Shown: positions 27,926 through 36,253 of the stretch, one piece after another
Layout of the letters: every line of letters starts with the position of its first letter
Numbering within the stretch: the stretch's first letter is position 1
Assembly: GCA_903891475.1 (NCBI GenBank)
Contig: CAITEP010000043.1
Coordinates: forward strand, 1 to 64,000
DNA: 64,000 bases
DNA from: an uncultured Mucilaginibacter sp.
GTDB lineage: Bacteria > Bacteroidota > Bacteroidia > Sphingobacteriales > Sphingobacteriaceae
Direction of reading: 5' to 3'
The notes under the pieces: generated by a model
The model's database searches: none
What the model saw: only the letters and a program-made list of their open reading frames with translations
Told to the model about the DNA's origin: nothing
Translations under genes and position numbers: made by a program

Positions 27926-29551
27926 TTAAATAACAATTTTTCGATTCCTAATGTTCAATGTAATAATAGTACCTATTAGCAAAACCGAAATAAGACTTCC
28001 TGCTTTTGCAATATAGTCGCCATGCAAGGTATAAAAAGTAAGGTCTGAATTTAAGTTAATATCCTGCTTTATAGCTGTTTTAACCCACCAATTGGTTTTC
28101 TTAACTACATCGCCTCGCTGATTTATAAAGGCAGAAATGCCTGTATTGGCCGATTGGCATACCCAGCGTCTTGTTTCTATTGCACGTAATTTAGCATAAT
28201 CAAGGTGCTGGTCTTTACCCGAGGTATTTTCCCACCATCCATCATTAGTAATAATTGCAATAAACTGTGCTCCTTTATGTACCCCTTCGGCAATCCAGTC
28301 CCCATATACGGTTTCATAACAAATAACTGGAACTACTCCGATACCATTTTGCGAATAAAAAACGCCCGGACTATCTTGAATCCCATATGCTCCAGTTGCC
28401 CCTCCTAAATGCTCAAATGCTGGCTTTAAAAATGATAAGGTAGAGCCAAATGGTAATGCCTCTGCGCCGGGAACCAGTTTTGATTTATGATAAAATTGAA
28501 CTTGGGCTGAATTTTCGATATTCATTGCCGAATTAAATGAATCATAAAAAATAGTACCTTCCGGATTGTATTTATTGGCTGTTTCAGTCGCTCTTGTATT
28601 GTAAAGCTTATAGGTCGAAACTCCAGTAACAATATTTCCATTTTTATACTTGCGCAAAAAACGCTGCGCTTGTAGAAAAGATAAATCTGTTCTAATTGTT
28701 TCTTCGCTAATAAAGTTTGGCATGGCACTTTCTGGCCAAATAAAAAATTCAGTATTATGTTGTCCTAATGAATCGGAAAGCTTTGTCAGTATTTCAATTT
28801 GCTTTGCAACAGGGATAGAGGTAACCTTTGCATAAGGGTCAATATTTGGCTGTGCTATTACCACATTGGTCGGATTCACAAATTCTTTATACGAGGCATA
28901 TTGGTAAATAGACAAGGCCATAGGTAAAACCAATACCAATATACTAGCTATCGCTAATTTTGCTTTGGTTGCCTTTTGCTGCTTTTCTTTTATACTTAAA
29001 TAGGTTAAAAATAGCAATATATTTAAAGCCAGTATCCAAACACTACCACCGTAAATGCCGGTAAATTCATACCATTGTATCCAGCTTTGTGTCATGGCAA
29101 ACCCGTTGCCAAGCGTCATCCAGGGGAATTTCAGGTCCCAACATTGGTTAAGGTATTCATAGGCTATCCAAATACAAGCAAATGTAAACAATCCTAGCCC
29201 TCGGTTAGTAATCAGCCTTGCACGATAGTATAACCAGCAAACCAAGGCCATTAAAATGGGCCCTAAGGAATATGGAATAAGTGTAATTGGAATGGCAACC
29301 AATTCGCCATCTGCTTTTAAAGAATTATACACCCAATAAACCGATAAGGTGTTCCAAATAAAAAAACCTAAAAACGCTGTCCAAAAAATTTTGCGACCTT
29401 TTTTCTGTACATCAGATTGTATGACATTTTCAAAAGCAATTAATAATGGTACCATCCCAAAAAACAACAGAAATGTTGTATAATTTGATGGTGGCCAAGC
29501 AATCCATAAAAGAAGGCCTGATATTATGGAGAGGATGATATTTTTTTTCAT
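27926..29551 (-). CDS. lnt: Apolipoprotein N-acyltransferase
   Basis: Adds the third acyl chain to the N-terminal Cys of lipoproteins at the inner membrane. It is 541 residues. There are about six N-terminal membrane segments, then the nitrilase-like domain with the Glu in FFIWPESAMPN (about 276), Lys in HKSKLVPGAEALPFG and the catalytic Cys in VPVICYETVYGDW. A last membrane segment is near the C-terminus. Together with lspA at 44 kb it shows three-chain lipoprotein maturation, consistent with the several lipoproteins in the window. Confidence 0.94.
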   Translation of the reverse strand: MKKNIILSIISGLLLWIAWPPSNYTTFLLFFGMVPLLIAFENVIQSDVQKKGRKIFWTAFLGFFIWNTLSVYWVYNSLKADGELVAIPITLIPYSLGPILMALVCWLYYRARLITNRGLGLFTFACIWIAYEYLNQCWDLKFPWMTLGNGFAMTQSWIQWYEFTGIYGGSVWILALNILLFLTYLSIKEKQQKATKAKLAIASILVLVLPMALSIYQYASYKEFVNPTNVVIAQPNIDPYAKVTSIPVAKQIEILTKLSDSLGQHNTEFFIWPESAMPNFISEETIRTDLSFLQAQRFLRKYKNGNIVTGVSTYKLYNTRATETANKYNPEGTIFYDSFNSAMNIENSAQVQFYHKSKLVPGAEALPFGSTLSFLKPAFEHLGGATGAYGIQDSPGVFYSQNGIGVVPVICYETVYGDWIAEGVHKGAQFIAIITNDGWWENTSGKDQHLDYAKLRAIETRRWVCQSANTGISAFINQRGDVVKKTNWWVKTAIKQDINLNSDLTFYTLHGDYIAKAGSLISVLLIGTIITLNIRNRKIVI

Positions 29552-29641
29552 TTACAGATATGCTACAAGCCTGCTGGTTTTTTAAATTTTTAGGAATAAA
29601 ACTACTATTTTTATTGATTTAAACTGTCAAAATAAAGCATT

Positions 29642-30319
29642 TTAAACCGGACCAATGCAAATTACAAATTCCCCTTTTACAGGATGAGTCTCAAAATAGG
29701 TTTTCACCTCCTCGGTAGTGCCTCTTACTGTTTCTTCAAAAAACTTGGTAAGCTCGCGCGAAACTGATATTTGCCTTTCGGTTCCAAAATAGGTTATAAA
29801 CTCCTCCAATGTTTTTAGTAAACGATGTGGCGACTCATAAATTATAATGGTACGTTCTTCGGTTGCTAGTAATTTGTATCGTGTTTGTCGCCCTTTTTTT
29901 ATAGGTAAAAAGCCTTCAAAGCAAAAACGGTCTGTCGGGAAGCCCGAATTAACCAACGCGGGTACAAAAGCGGTAGCGCCAGGCAAGCATTCAACCTGTA
30001 TTTCATGCTTCAAAGCTTCTCGCACCAAATAAAAACCAGGGTCGGATATGGCAGGTGTGCCAGCGTCCGAAATTAGGGCGATATTTTTACCCTCTTTTAA
30101 AAATTTAATAATCTCGGTAGAGGATTGGTGTTCATTATGTTGGTGATGCGAAAATACTTTTTGATGGATGTCGAAATGCTTTAGCAAAGGTGCCGATGTG
30201 CGTGTATCTTCGGCCAAAATTAAATCAACCTCCTTTAATATCCGGATGGCCCTAAAAGTCATATCCTCCAAATTACCTATCGGTGTGGGGACTAAATAAA
30301 GTTTACCGCTTGGATGCAT
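29642..30319 (-). CDS. rsmI: 16S rRNA (cytidine(1402)-2'-O)-methyltransferase
   Basis: Ribosomal small-subunit methylase of 225 residues in the tetrapyrrole methylase superfamily. It has LYLVPTPIGNLEDMTFRAI at the N-terminus, VDLILAEDTRTSAPLLKHF, IALISDAGTPAISDPG (the SAM loop, about 80-95) and FEGFLPIKKGRQTR, all RsmI hallmarks. It is shorter than the E. coli enzyme and lacks its C-terminal extension. A second, divergent homologue is at 5116-5826. Confidence 0.95.
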   Translation of the reverse strand: MHPSGKLYLVPTPIGNLEDMTFRAIRILKEVDLILAEDTRTSAPLLKHFDIHQKVFSHHQHNEHQSSTEIIKFLKEGKNIALISDAGTPAISDPGFYLVREALKHEIQVECLPGATAFVPALVNSGFPTDRFCFEGFLPIKKGRQTRYKLLATEERTIIIYESPHRLLKTLEEFITYFGTERQISVSRELTKFFEETVRGTTEEVKTYFETHPVKGEFVICIGPV

Positions 30320-30428
30320 AATGCAATGATAATATTATTTTGAATTAAACAGCGGATTTATAAGCAACAAATACTAACTTAGATTATTCAATACGCTGAA
30401 AATCAAGCTAACTAATAATATTAAACAA

Positions 30429-31466
30429 ATGAATAAACTTAATATTGATAGGCAGGAAAGCGAGGTTTTAAACCGAGCTATTACCCATTGGGAAAATGAT
30501 GGTTTATTGAACTACGAACAGGCAAATTCATTACGCCAATCAATCATGGTTAAAGGCTTTGATTGGATGAGGTTGGCCAAGTACTCTTTTTGGATTGCCT
30601 TATTTTGTGGTTTGGTTGCAGTTGGATCATTATTAATCAACGAATCCATTCTTACATTTATAAGATCCCTTTACAACATTCCCGATTTTGTATTATGTAT
30701 CATAGCTTCAATTGCAGCTTTTCTATCCTTTTATTTTGGCCATTATTGGAGCATAAAACATCCAGAAAAAGTTTTTAGTAACCAAACCTTCATCTTCTTT
30801 GGCATATCGTTTACAGCAGTCGCCATCATTTTTTTAGGCAAAACTTTTGATAATCATTCGGGCCATTTTTCACTATTGATTTTATTAGGAAGCATAATTT
30901 ATGGTGTTTTAGCGTTTAGACTGCAATCGCGTTTTATTTGGATTTTTACATTAATAGCCCTCGGTTGTTGGTATGGTGCCGAAACTGGCTATCAAACAAA
31001 TTGGGCTTATTATTTTTTAGGAATGAATTACCCCTTGCGCTTTTTTGTTTTTGGATTTTTAATTGTCTGTTTTTGCTTTTTATTAAATAACAAAAAATGG
31101 TTTAACCCTTTTAGTGAACTAACTTATATAGCTGGTTTAGTTTACTTTTTTCTCGCTTTATGGATTTTAAGCCTTATTGGTAATTTAGATAATCTGGATA
31201 CTTGGTGGCACATTAAGCAAATAAATTTAATATATTGGAGCATATTTGCTTTAACAATTGGAATAGGGACTTTAATATATGGATTAAAAAGCGGTGACGC
31301 GATTGCTAGAGAGTTTGGGATCACTTTTGTGTTGATACTTATTTATACCAAATACTTTGAGTTTCTGTGGATACCTACCAACAAAGCCCTGTTCTTCTCC
31401 ATTTTAGCCTTATCTTTTTGGCTTATTGGACGAAAGGCTGAGAAAATATGGAATATTAAAAAATAG
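30429..31466 (+). CDS. DUF2157 membrane protein
   Basis: A 345-residue integral membrane protein. A soluble N-terminal segment of about 45 residues ends LLNYEQANSLRQSI, typical of DUF2157. About ten hydrophobic helices follow. The function of the family is unknown. It is a single gene, convergent with the LysE-type gene 14 bases downstream. Confidence 0.8.
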   Translation: MNKLNIDRQESEVLNRAITHWENDGLLNYEQANSLRQSIMVKGFDWMRLAKYSFWIALFCGLVAVGSLLINESILTFIRSLYNIPDFVLCIIASIAAFLSFYFGHYWSIKHPEKVFSNQTFIFFGISFTAVAIIFLGKTFDNHSGHFSLLILLGSIIYGVLAFRLQSRFIWIFTLIALGCWYGAETGYQTNWAYYFLGMNYPLRFFVFGFLIVCFCFLLNNKKWFNPFSELTYIAGLVYFFLALWILSLIGNLDNLDTWWHIKQINLIYWSIFALTIGIGTLIYGLKSGDAIAREFGITFVLILIYTKYFEFLWIPTNKALFFSILALSFWLIGRKAEKIWNIKK

Positions 31467-31480
31467 CGGGGTTGAATGTT

Positions 31481-32104
31481 TTAATGCTTATAATAAACAA
31501 GGTAAATTTCTTTCGCCACATGGTAGGCCGAAAAAGTAAAAAACAGAACAGCAATACTCATATTAATTACCCGGTTGCTTAATTCAAATTTTTGTTGCAC
31601 ATACCTTGCAAATTTGGCAAATAAAAACAATGCTAAAAAAGCCCCGCAAGCCGACCCCAAACTAAAAACAATTAAAGCCAACCTTCCTATTAATATCCAA
31701 TTATGGGTAATCAGGTAAGTTCCGGTAATCATCCAAAATGGAATTTGAACAGGATTTAAAAACCCTAAAAGAATACCATATTTGATACTACTCCTATTTG
31801 AATAGTTTTTTTTGGGTGGCTTGTTTCTGTTTAACCATGTTACGATGCCAAGTACAAAAAATAAAACTACCATTACCCAATCAATAATGGTATCTAATTT
31901 TACTTGCTGGGACAGCCATTCGGCGGCATGCATAATAAAAAATGTAAAAAAGAACTCAACACACGAAAATGCGATAATGAAGTGCAAGGCTTGTTTAAGC
32001 CCCCTGTTAATGGTAATTTGTACTAATGTTAGGTTTATGTTTCCTGGGGGCAAATAACCTATAAAATTGGCTAAAGCACCAAGAAAGAATGTTAGAAAAA
32101 TCAT
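31481..32104 (-). CDS. LysE family translocator
   Basis: A 207-residue membrane protein with about six helices, in the LysE/RhtB amino acid exporter superfamily. The N-terminal IGYLPPGNINLTLVQITINRGLKQAL segment is the family signature, and GFLNPVQIPFW in the middle matches the conserved NP motif. The substrate is unknown. The start is ATG 32104. An upstream in-frame start at 32140 would precede the -7 box at 32108-32115, so it is unlikely to be transcribed. Confidence 0.82.
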   Translation of the reverse strand: MIFLTFFLGALANFIGYLPPGNINLTLVQITINRGLKQALHFIIAFSCVEFFFTFFIMHAAEWLSQQVKLDTIIDWVMVVLFFVLGIVTWLNRNKPPKKNYSNRSSIKYGILLGFLNPVQIPFWMITGTYLITHNWILIGRLALIVFSLGSACGAFLALFLFAKFARYVQQKFELSNRVINMSIAVLFFTFSAYHVAKEIYLVYYKH

Positions 32105-32107
32105 TTT

Positions 32108-32115
32108 CAAAAGTA
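32108..32115 (-). promoter_or_regulatory. -7 box of the LysE-type gene
   Basis: The minus strand reads TACTTTTG, an exact TAnnTTTG. It ends three bases before the ATG at 32104, so the transcript would be leaderless or nearly so. Confidence 0.45.
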
Positions 32116-32483
32116 AGCTGTTTATTTTAAAATTTAACAAACTGTTTTGCTTTACAAATTAAAATAGATTTATAATTCATTAATCTATTAGGTTTTAATA
32201 TTTTTTGCAGATAGATAATTTATAAAAACCCTTTTGGGTCAATTAATCATTCCTAGAGTTGTGAAATACTCTTTTGTTACTAAATATTATTTGTAATGAA
32301 GGGGGAGGATTGGTCAATTCGTAAAATTTATACCTTAAATAATATCAAATTAATCTTATTAAAATAACCTAAAAACATCTTTAATGAGCCTTTTTTATGA
32401 ATTATATAAAATCTATGTAACAAATAAGATTTTAATTGTTACAAATACATTAATTCTTAAATATTTTTTTAATTTTGAAATTT

Positions 32484-32569
32484 CATAGGCAAGTATTCTA
32501 CTTGCCCAATTGTGATAAGGTTTAGGTTGAAGCCTCCAAACAGCGAGTGTAAGGAGGCTTTATTTTTTC
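32484..32569 (+). ncRNA. Candidate small RNA with two hairpins
   Basis: A TAATTTTG box (32470-32477) predicts a start near 32484. Right after comes a perfect 8-base-pair hairpin with a TTC loop (32488-32495 with 32499-32506), then about 23 unpaired bases, then an intrinsic terminator. The total is about 85 bases. No open reading frame fits inside. I do not recognise an Rfam family. The -33 element is poor, so the promoter is uncertain. Confidence 0.45.
32530..32569 (+). terminator. Intrinsic terminator of the candidate small RNA
   Basis: A perfect 8-base-pair stem (32530-32537 with 32553-32560) and a 15-base loop, followed by TATTTTTT. No coding gene reads into it from upstream on the plus strand. 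Confidence 0.75.
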
Positions 32570-32766
32570 TTACCTTTTGTAAATATCATTGATTTCATTT
32601 TTTATTATTTCGATTGTTTTCCCAATTAAAGTTTGACTAGCATTCAAATTAGATATTTAAAAATATTTATTGTAATTTTCAAAAGTAATTTGCGTCTGAT
32701 AAATAAAATAACCACTTATTATTAACTTTTCTAGCTTATTAAATTTAAACCAATCAAAATTGAAGT

Positions 32767-33198
32767 ATGAGCGTTTTTAATGATGAAGAAAAGCTTAAAA
32801 TTCAAAAAGCCATTCAAAAAGCCGAAAAACATACCAGCGGACAAATAAGGGTTTGTATTGAAAAAACCTGTAATGACAATGTTTTGGATAGGGCCACTAA
32901 ATATTTTTACCAATTAAACATGGATAAAACCAAACTACGCCACGGAGTGCTAATTTATGTAGCTACCGTGGATAGAAAATTCGCTATAATTGGTGATGCC
33001 GGAATTAACAAAGTAGTAACTGAAACTTTTTGGGACGATACCAAAACAGCCATGCTACAGCATTTTAAATATGGAGAAATTGTGAATGGCATATTAAGTG
33101 GAATTGAAATTGCAGGTCAGCAGCTTCATCTATTTTTTCCAATTAAACACCATGTAAATGAACTTCCAAACGTGATAACTTTTATGGATGATAAATAA
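32767..33198 (+). CDS. TPM domain protein (cytoplasmic form)
   Basis: A 143-residue protein with a TPM_phosphatase-type domain. It begins FNDEEKLKIQKAIQKAEKHTSGQIRVCIEKTC and continues GVLIYVATVDRKFAIIGDAGINKVV. It has no signal peptide or membrane segment. TPM domains have been tied to phosphatase activity and photosystem repair in plants; the bacterial role is unclear. The next TPM gene starts 10 bases downstream, and the pair forms an operon. Confidence 0.82.
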   Translation: MSVFNDEEKLKIQKAIQKAEKHTSGQIRVCIEKTCNDNVLDRATKYFYQLNMDKTKLRHGVLIYVATVDRKFAIIGDAGINKVVTETFWDDTKTAMLQHFKYGEIVNGILSGIEIAGQQLHLFFPIKHHVNELPNVITFMDDK

Positions 33199-33208
33199 CC
33201 TTATAATT

Positions 33209-33988
33209 ATGTCTACTAAAAAAATTTCATGTTTAGCATGCCTTTTACTATTTAAAATATGCTTATTCGCTCAGGATATTCCGGCAAAATCGAATACACT
33301 TGTTACAGATTATACCAATACCTTATCCCAAACTGAAATACAACAACTAGAAAGTAAGCTTGTTAAATTTGATGATTCAACCTCAACACAAATTGCCGTA
33401 GTAATTTTAAAGACTGTTAATGGCTATGATATCAAGAAGTACGGTGATACATTGGGTAGAGCTTGGGGAATTGGTCAGCAAGGCAAAAACAATGGCATTT
33501 TAGTTTTAGTTGCCATGGATGACCACAAGGTAGCCATTCGAACAGGATATGGCGCCGAAGCAGCGGTACCGGATGTAACAGCTAGAGAAATAATAGAAAA
33601 TGATATAACCCCCAGCTTTAAACGTGGCGATTATTTTGGGGGCTTAGATGCCGCTACCAATAAGTTAATAAGCCTTATGAAGGGTGAATATCATCAAAAT
33701 GACACTGCAACTGATAAAACAACTTCCTGGGCCAATGGAGTTGATTGGTCGAGTATAGCACTAACTTTATTTGTTTTAGCTTTTATAGCTATATTAGTTT
33801 TGAGGAGGAGAAGCAGTGGCGGTCAAATTATTGACAGCCGGGGCAGTGCCGATACATTTTGGTGGTTTTCAAGTAATCAAACATGGGGCGGGGGAGATAG
33901 TAGCTCGGATGATAACAACAGCAGTGGCGACTTTGGTGGCTTTGGAGGGGGTGATTTTGGCGGTGGCGGCTCTGATGGTAGCTGGTAA
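33209..33988 (+). CDS. TPM domain membrane protein, secreted form
   Basis: A 259-residue protein. The signal peptide MSTKKISCLACLLLFKICLFAQ is followed by a TPM domain (about 25-160), with LVTDYTNTLSQTEIQQLESKL, STQIAVVILKTVNGYDI and GILVLVAMDDHKVAIRTGYG. A membrane helix comes next (about 176-196), then a Gly/Ser/Asp-rich tail ending in GGFGGGDFGGGGSDGSW. This is the usual layout of YgcG-like proteins. I chose ATG 33209 because the signal peptide starts there; an upstream ATG at 33188 lies inside the previous gene. Confidence 0.85.
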   Translation: MSTKKISCLACLLLFKICLFAQDIPAKSNTLVTDYTNTLSQTEIQQLESKLVKFDDSTSTQIAVVILKTVNGYDIKKYGDTLGRAWGIGQQGKNNGILVLVAMDDHKVAIRTGYGAEAAVPDVTAREIIENDITPSFKRGDYFGGLDAATNKLISLMKGEYHQNDTATDKTTSWANGVDWSSIALTLFVLAFIAILVLRRRSSGGQIIDSRGSADTFWWFSSNQTWGGGDSSSDDNNSSGDFGGFGGGDFGGGGSDGSW

Positions 33989-34031
33989 AAAAAGATAATT
34001 AAATTGTTGGAATGAATTTCATCTACAAATA

Positions 34032-34580
34032 ATGGAATATAATAATCTTATCTGGGACACCTTGTCCTCCACTTATATACATAAAGGACCATGGGCCACC
34101 CTTCGAACTGATAAATGCATCATGCCTAGCGGGCACATTGTTGAGGACTATTATGTTTTAGAATATCCAAACTGGGTAAATGCTGTTGCGCTTACTGAAG
34201 ATAATAAAATTTTAATGGTGAATCAATATCGCCATGCCGCTGGAATAGTATCGCTTGAAATTCCAGGCGGTGTTATAGATGAGGGAGAAGAGCCCATAGA
34301 GGCAATTAAAAGAGAGCTTTTGGAGGAAACTGGATATGAATTTAATGATTTTGAATTGCTTTGTACCATTTACGCAAACCCCTCAACCGCAAATAATCAA
34401 ACTTATTGCTATTTGGCAAAAGGGGGAAAAAAAACACAAGGCCAACATTTAGATGAGCAAGAAGAAATTATAGTTGAAACTTATTCTATTAAGGAAGTTG
34501 AGCAATTACTAGTTGAAAACAAAATAAAGCAAGCATTACACTGCACTGGCTTATTTTATGCTCTACTAAAAATCAAATAA
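34032..34580 (+). CDS. NUDIX hydrolase (ADP-ribose pyrophosphatase-like)
   Basis: A 182-residue NUDIX protein. The NUDIX box is GGVIDEGEEPIEAIKRELLEETGY (about 79-102) and fits G-x5-E-x7-REUxEExGU. The preceding ILMVNQYRHAAGIVSLEIPGG segment is like ADP-ribose pyrophosphatases. The true substrate is not known. It lies 43 bases after the second TPM gene and may share its transcript. Confidence 0.88.
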   Translation: MEYNNLIWDTLSSTYIHKGPWATLRTDKCIMPSGHIVEDYYVLEYPNWVNAVALTEDNKILMVNQYRHAAGIVSLEIPGGVIDEGEEPIEAIKRELLEETGYEFNDFELLCTIYANPSTANNQTYCYLAKGGKKTQGQHLDEQEEIIVETYSIKEVEQLLVENKIKQALHCTGLFYALLKIK

Positions 34581-34611
34581 GATAAACCAAATTTTAAGAT
34601 TTATTTTATTT

Positions 34612-36009
34612 CTAATGAACTTGATTTGAAATAATTAACTTCCGTATGCAATTATTACCCTTATCTGCTACGTAAATGCTTCCATTCGCATCAACTGCAA
34701 TGCTAGCTGGCTGATTAAAAGTAGCTGTTGTGCCTGCCCCATCAACATAACCTGCAATATTAGAACTACCGGCTAAAACATATAGTACGTTGCTTGTAGT
34801 ATATTCTAACACTCTGCCACTTTCATCAGCAATAAATAGGTTACCGGTTTTATCTATTGCTAAACCAGTTGGGATATTTAATATAGATGATTGTGTTGGA
34901 CCGCCAGCAATCGTAGTTACCACGCCTGCCGGTGTAACTTTCCTTATAGCACTATTTCCTTGGTCAGCTACGTAAATATTACCACTTGCGTCTATTACTA
35001 GTGCATAAGGTTGCCTAAAGGCAGCGGATGTTCCAGTTGCATCAGCATATCCGGGAGAACCATTAGCGGAACCTGCAATTGTACTGTCGAGACCTGCTAC
35101 TGTTACTTTGCGGATTGCATTATTTGCTTTGTCGGCAATATACATATTGCCTTTAGCATCAAAGGCAATGGCAGATGGATTTTTAAAATAAGAAAAAAGC
35201 GGACCTGATCCATCATGATACCCGCCTATTCCTATTCCGGCAAAAGTACTTACATTACCGTCCTGGGTAATTTTGCGTATTACATTGTTTCCAGCATCGG
35301 CAACATATAAATTGTTATTGGCGTCAAAAGCCATTCCTTGAGGACCATAAAATTGCGCATTTATGGCAGCACCATTAATAAGGCCAATATTACCATTCCC
35401 AGCAATTAAACTAGTTGTTCCTTGAGGTGTTATTTTTCGAATGTAATTATTATAAGTATCAGAAACAAAGATATTGCCATTAGCATCTACAACTATTCCC
35501 TGAGGGTTATTAAATATAGCTCCATTTCCAGTGCCTTCAGCATATCCGGGTGTACCGTTACCCGCAAGGGTTGATACAATTGTATTGACAGCCAATAAAT
35601 TGGATGAAGTTGTGAATTTTATAACTGACCCATAACCAGTACCAATAGAATTAGTAGCATAAGCGCGTAAATAATAGGTAGTATTGGGTGTTAAAGATGT
35701 TAAGTTACTAGTATAAGGTGTAACAGTTAAACCAGAATTTGAAACAGCATCTGTAGTTTTTGTATCGGCAATTGTTGGAGTTTGATTAGTTGCACTAAAG
35801 CAAATCCCATTAGCAGAAACAACAACACCGCCATCACTCGTTACCGTGCCACCACTTTGGGCAGTAGTTGAGGTAACATTTAAAATGACATTATTTGTAA
35901 CAACACTTGGTACCGTGTTACTAGATGGTGTAGTTGTTTTGGAACAACTACTCATTAACATTATTACAGAAATAGAAAAAGCAATTATTTTTATGTAGGT
36001 GTCCTTCAT
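34612..36009 (-). CDS. NHL-repeat lipoprotein with N-terminal Fn3-like domain
   Basis: A 465-residue surface lipoprotein. The signal peptide ends in a lipobox LMSSCSK, with Cys22 as the predicted lipid anchor. A Fn3-like domain (about 40-135) ends LTPNTTYYLRAYATNSIGTG, a form common in Bacteroidota surface proteins. Six NHL-type units follow (about 145-460), each with a core like GIVVDANGNIFVSDTYNNYIRKI, spaced about 55 residues, and predicted to form a six-bladed propeller. The ligand is unknown. Confidence 0.88.
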   Translation of the reverse strand: MKDTYIKIIAFSISVIMLMSSCSKTTTPSSNTVPSVVTNNVILNVTSTTAQSGGTVTSDGGVVVSANGICFSATNQTPTIADTKTTDAVSNSGLTVTPYTSNLTSLTPNTTYYLRAYATNSIGTGYGSVIKFTTSSNLLAVNTIVSTLAGNGTPGYAEGTGNGAIFNNPQGIVVDANGNIFVSDTYNNYIRKITPQGTTSLIAGNGNIGLINGAAINAQFYGPQGMAFDANNNLYVADAGNNVIRKITQDGNVSTFAGIGIGGYHDGSGPLFSYFKNPSAIAFDAKGNMYIADKANNAIRKVTVAGLDSTIAGSANGSPGYADATGTSAAFRQPYALVIDASGNIYVADQGNSAIRKVTPAGVVTTIAGGPTQSSILNIPTGLAIDKTGNLFIADESGRVLEYTTSNVLYVLAGSSNIAGYVDGAGTTATFNQPASIAVDANGSIYVADKGNNCIRKLIISNQVH

Positions 36010-36253
36010 TTTTACAATATAAATGGGGGTATTTTTTAGCTAAAATATTTAATGATATAATAAAAAATCCATGTCAATATTACCTCTAATAAAGTATTTA
36101 CTAAAGAAATTTAACAAATATTAACAAGTATACCTTTTAAATATCCTCAACTATAGCAAGTGCAAAAGTATAATTTTAAATGATGTAAAAATAAATACTT
36201 AATATCACTTAATTTTTATTGCCGATGTTAATTGAATATTAACCTATTAAACC

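Larger units (their letters stand above)
32105..32766. other. Long intergenic region, LysE-type gene to TPM gene
   Basis: About 660 bases without a protein-coding gene. It is very AT-rich. It contains the LysE-type promoter box, a candidate small RNA with its own -7 box and terminator at 32484-32569, and the presumed promoter region of the TPM genes. In Bacteroidota a lemA gene often precedes such TPM genes; none is present here. Confidence 0.5.

Noticed and set aside
32521..32530. The 10-base word TTTAGGTTGA shared by three intergenic regions (32521, 55988, 62838)
   Set aside because: The same word also occurs inside carB near 37611. In AT-rich DNA of this length a repeated 10-mer is expected by chance.
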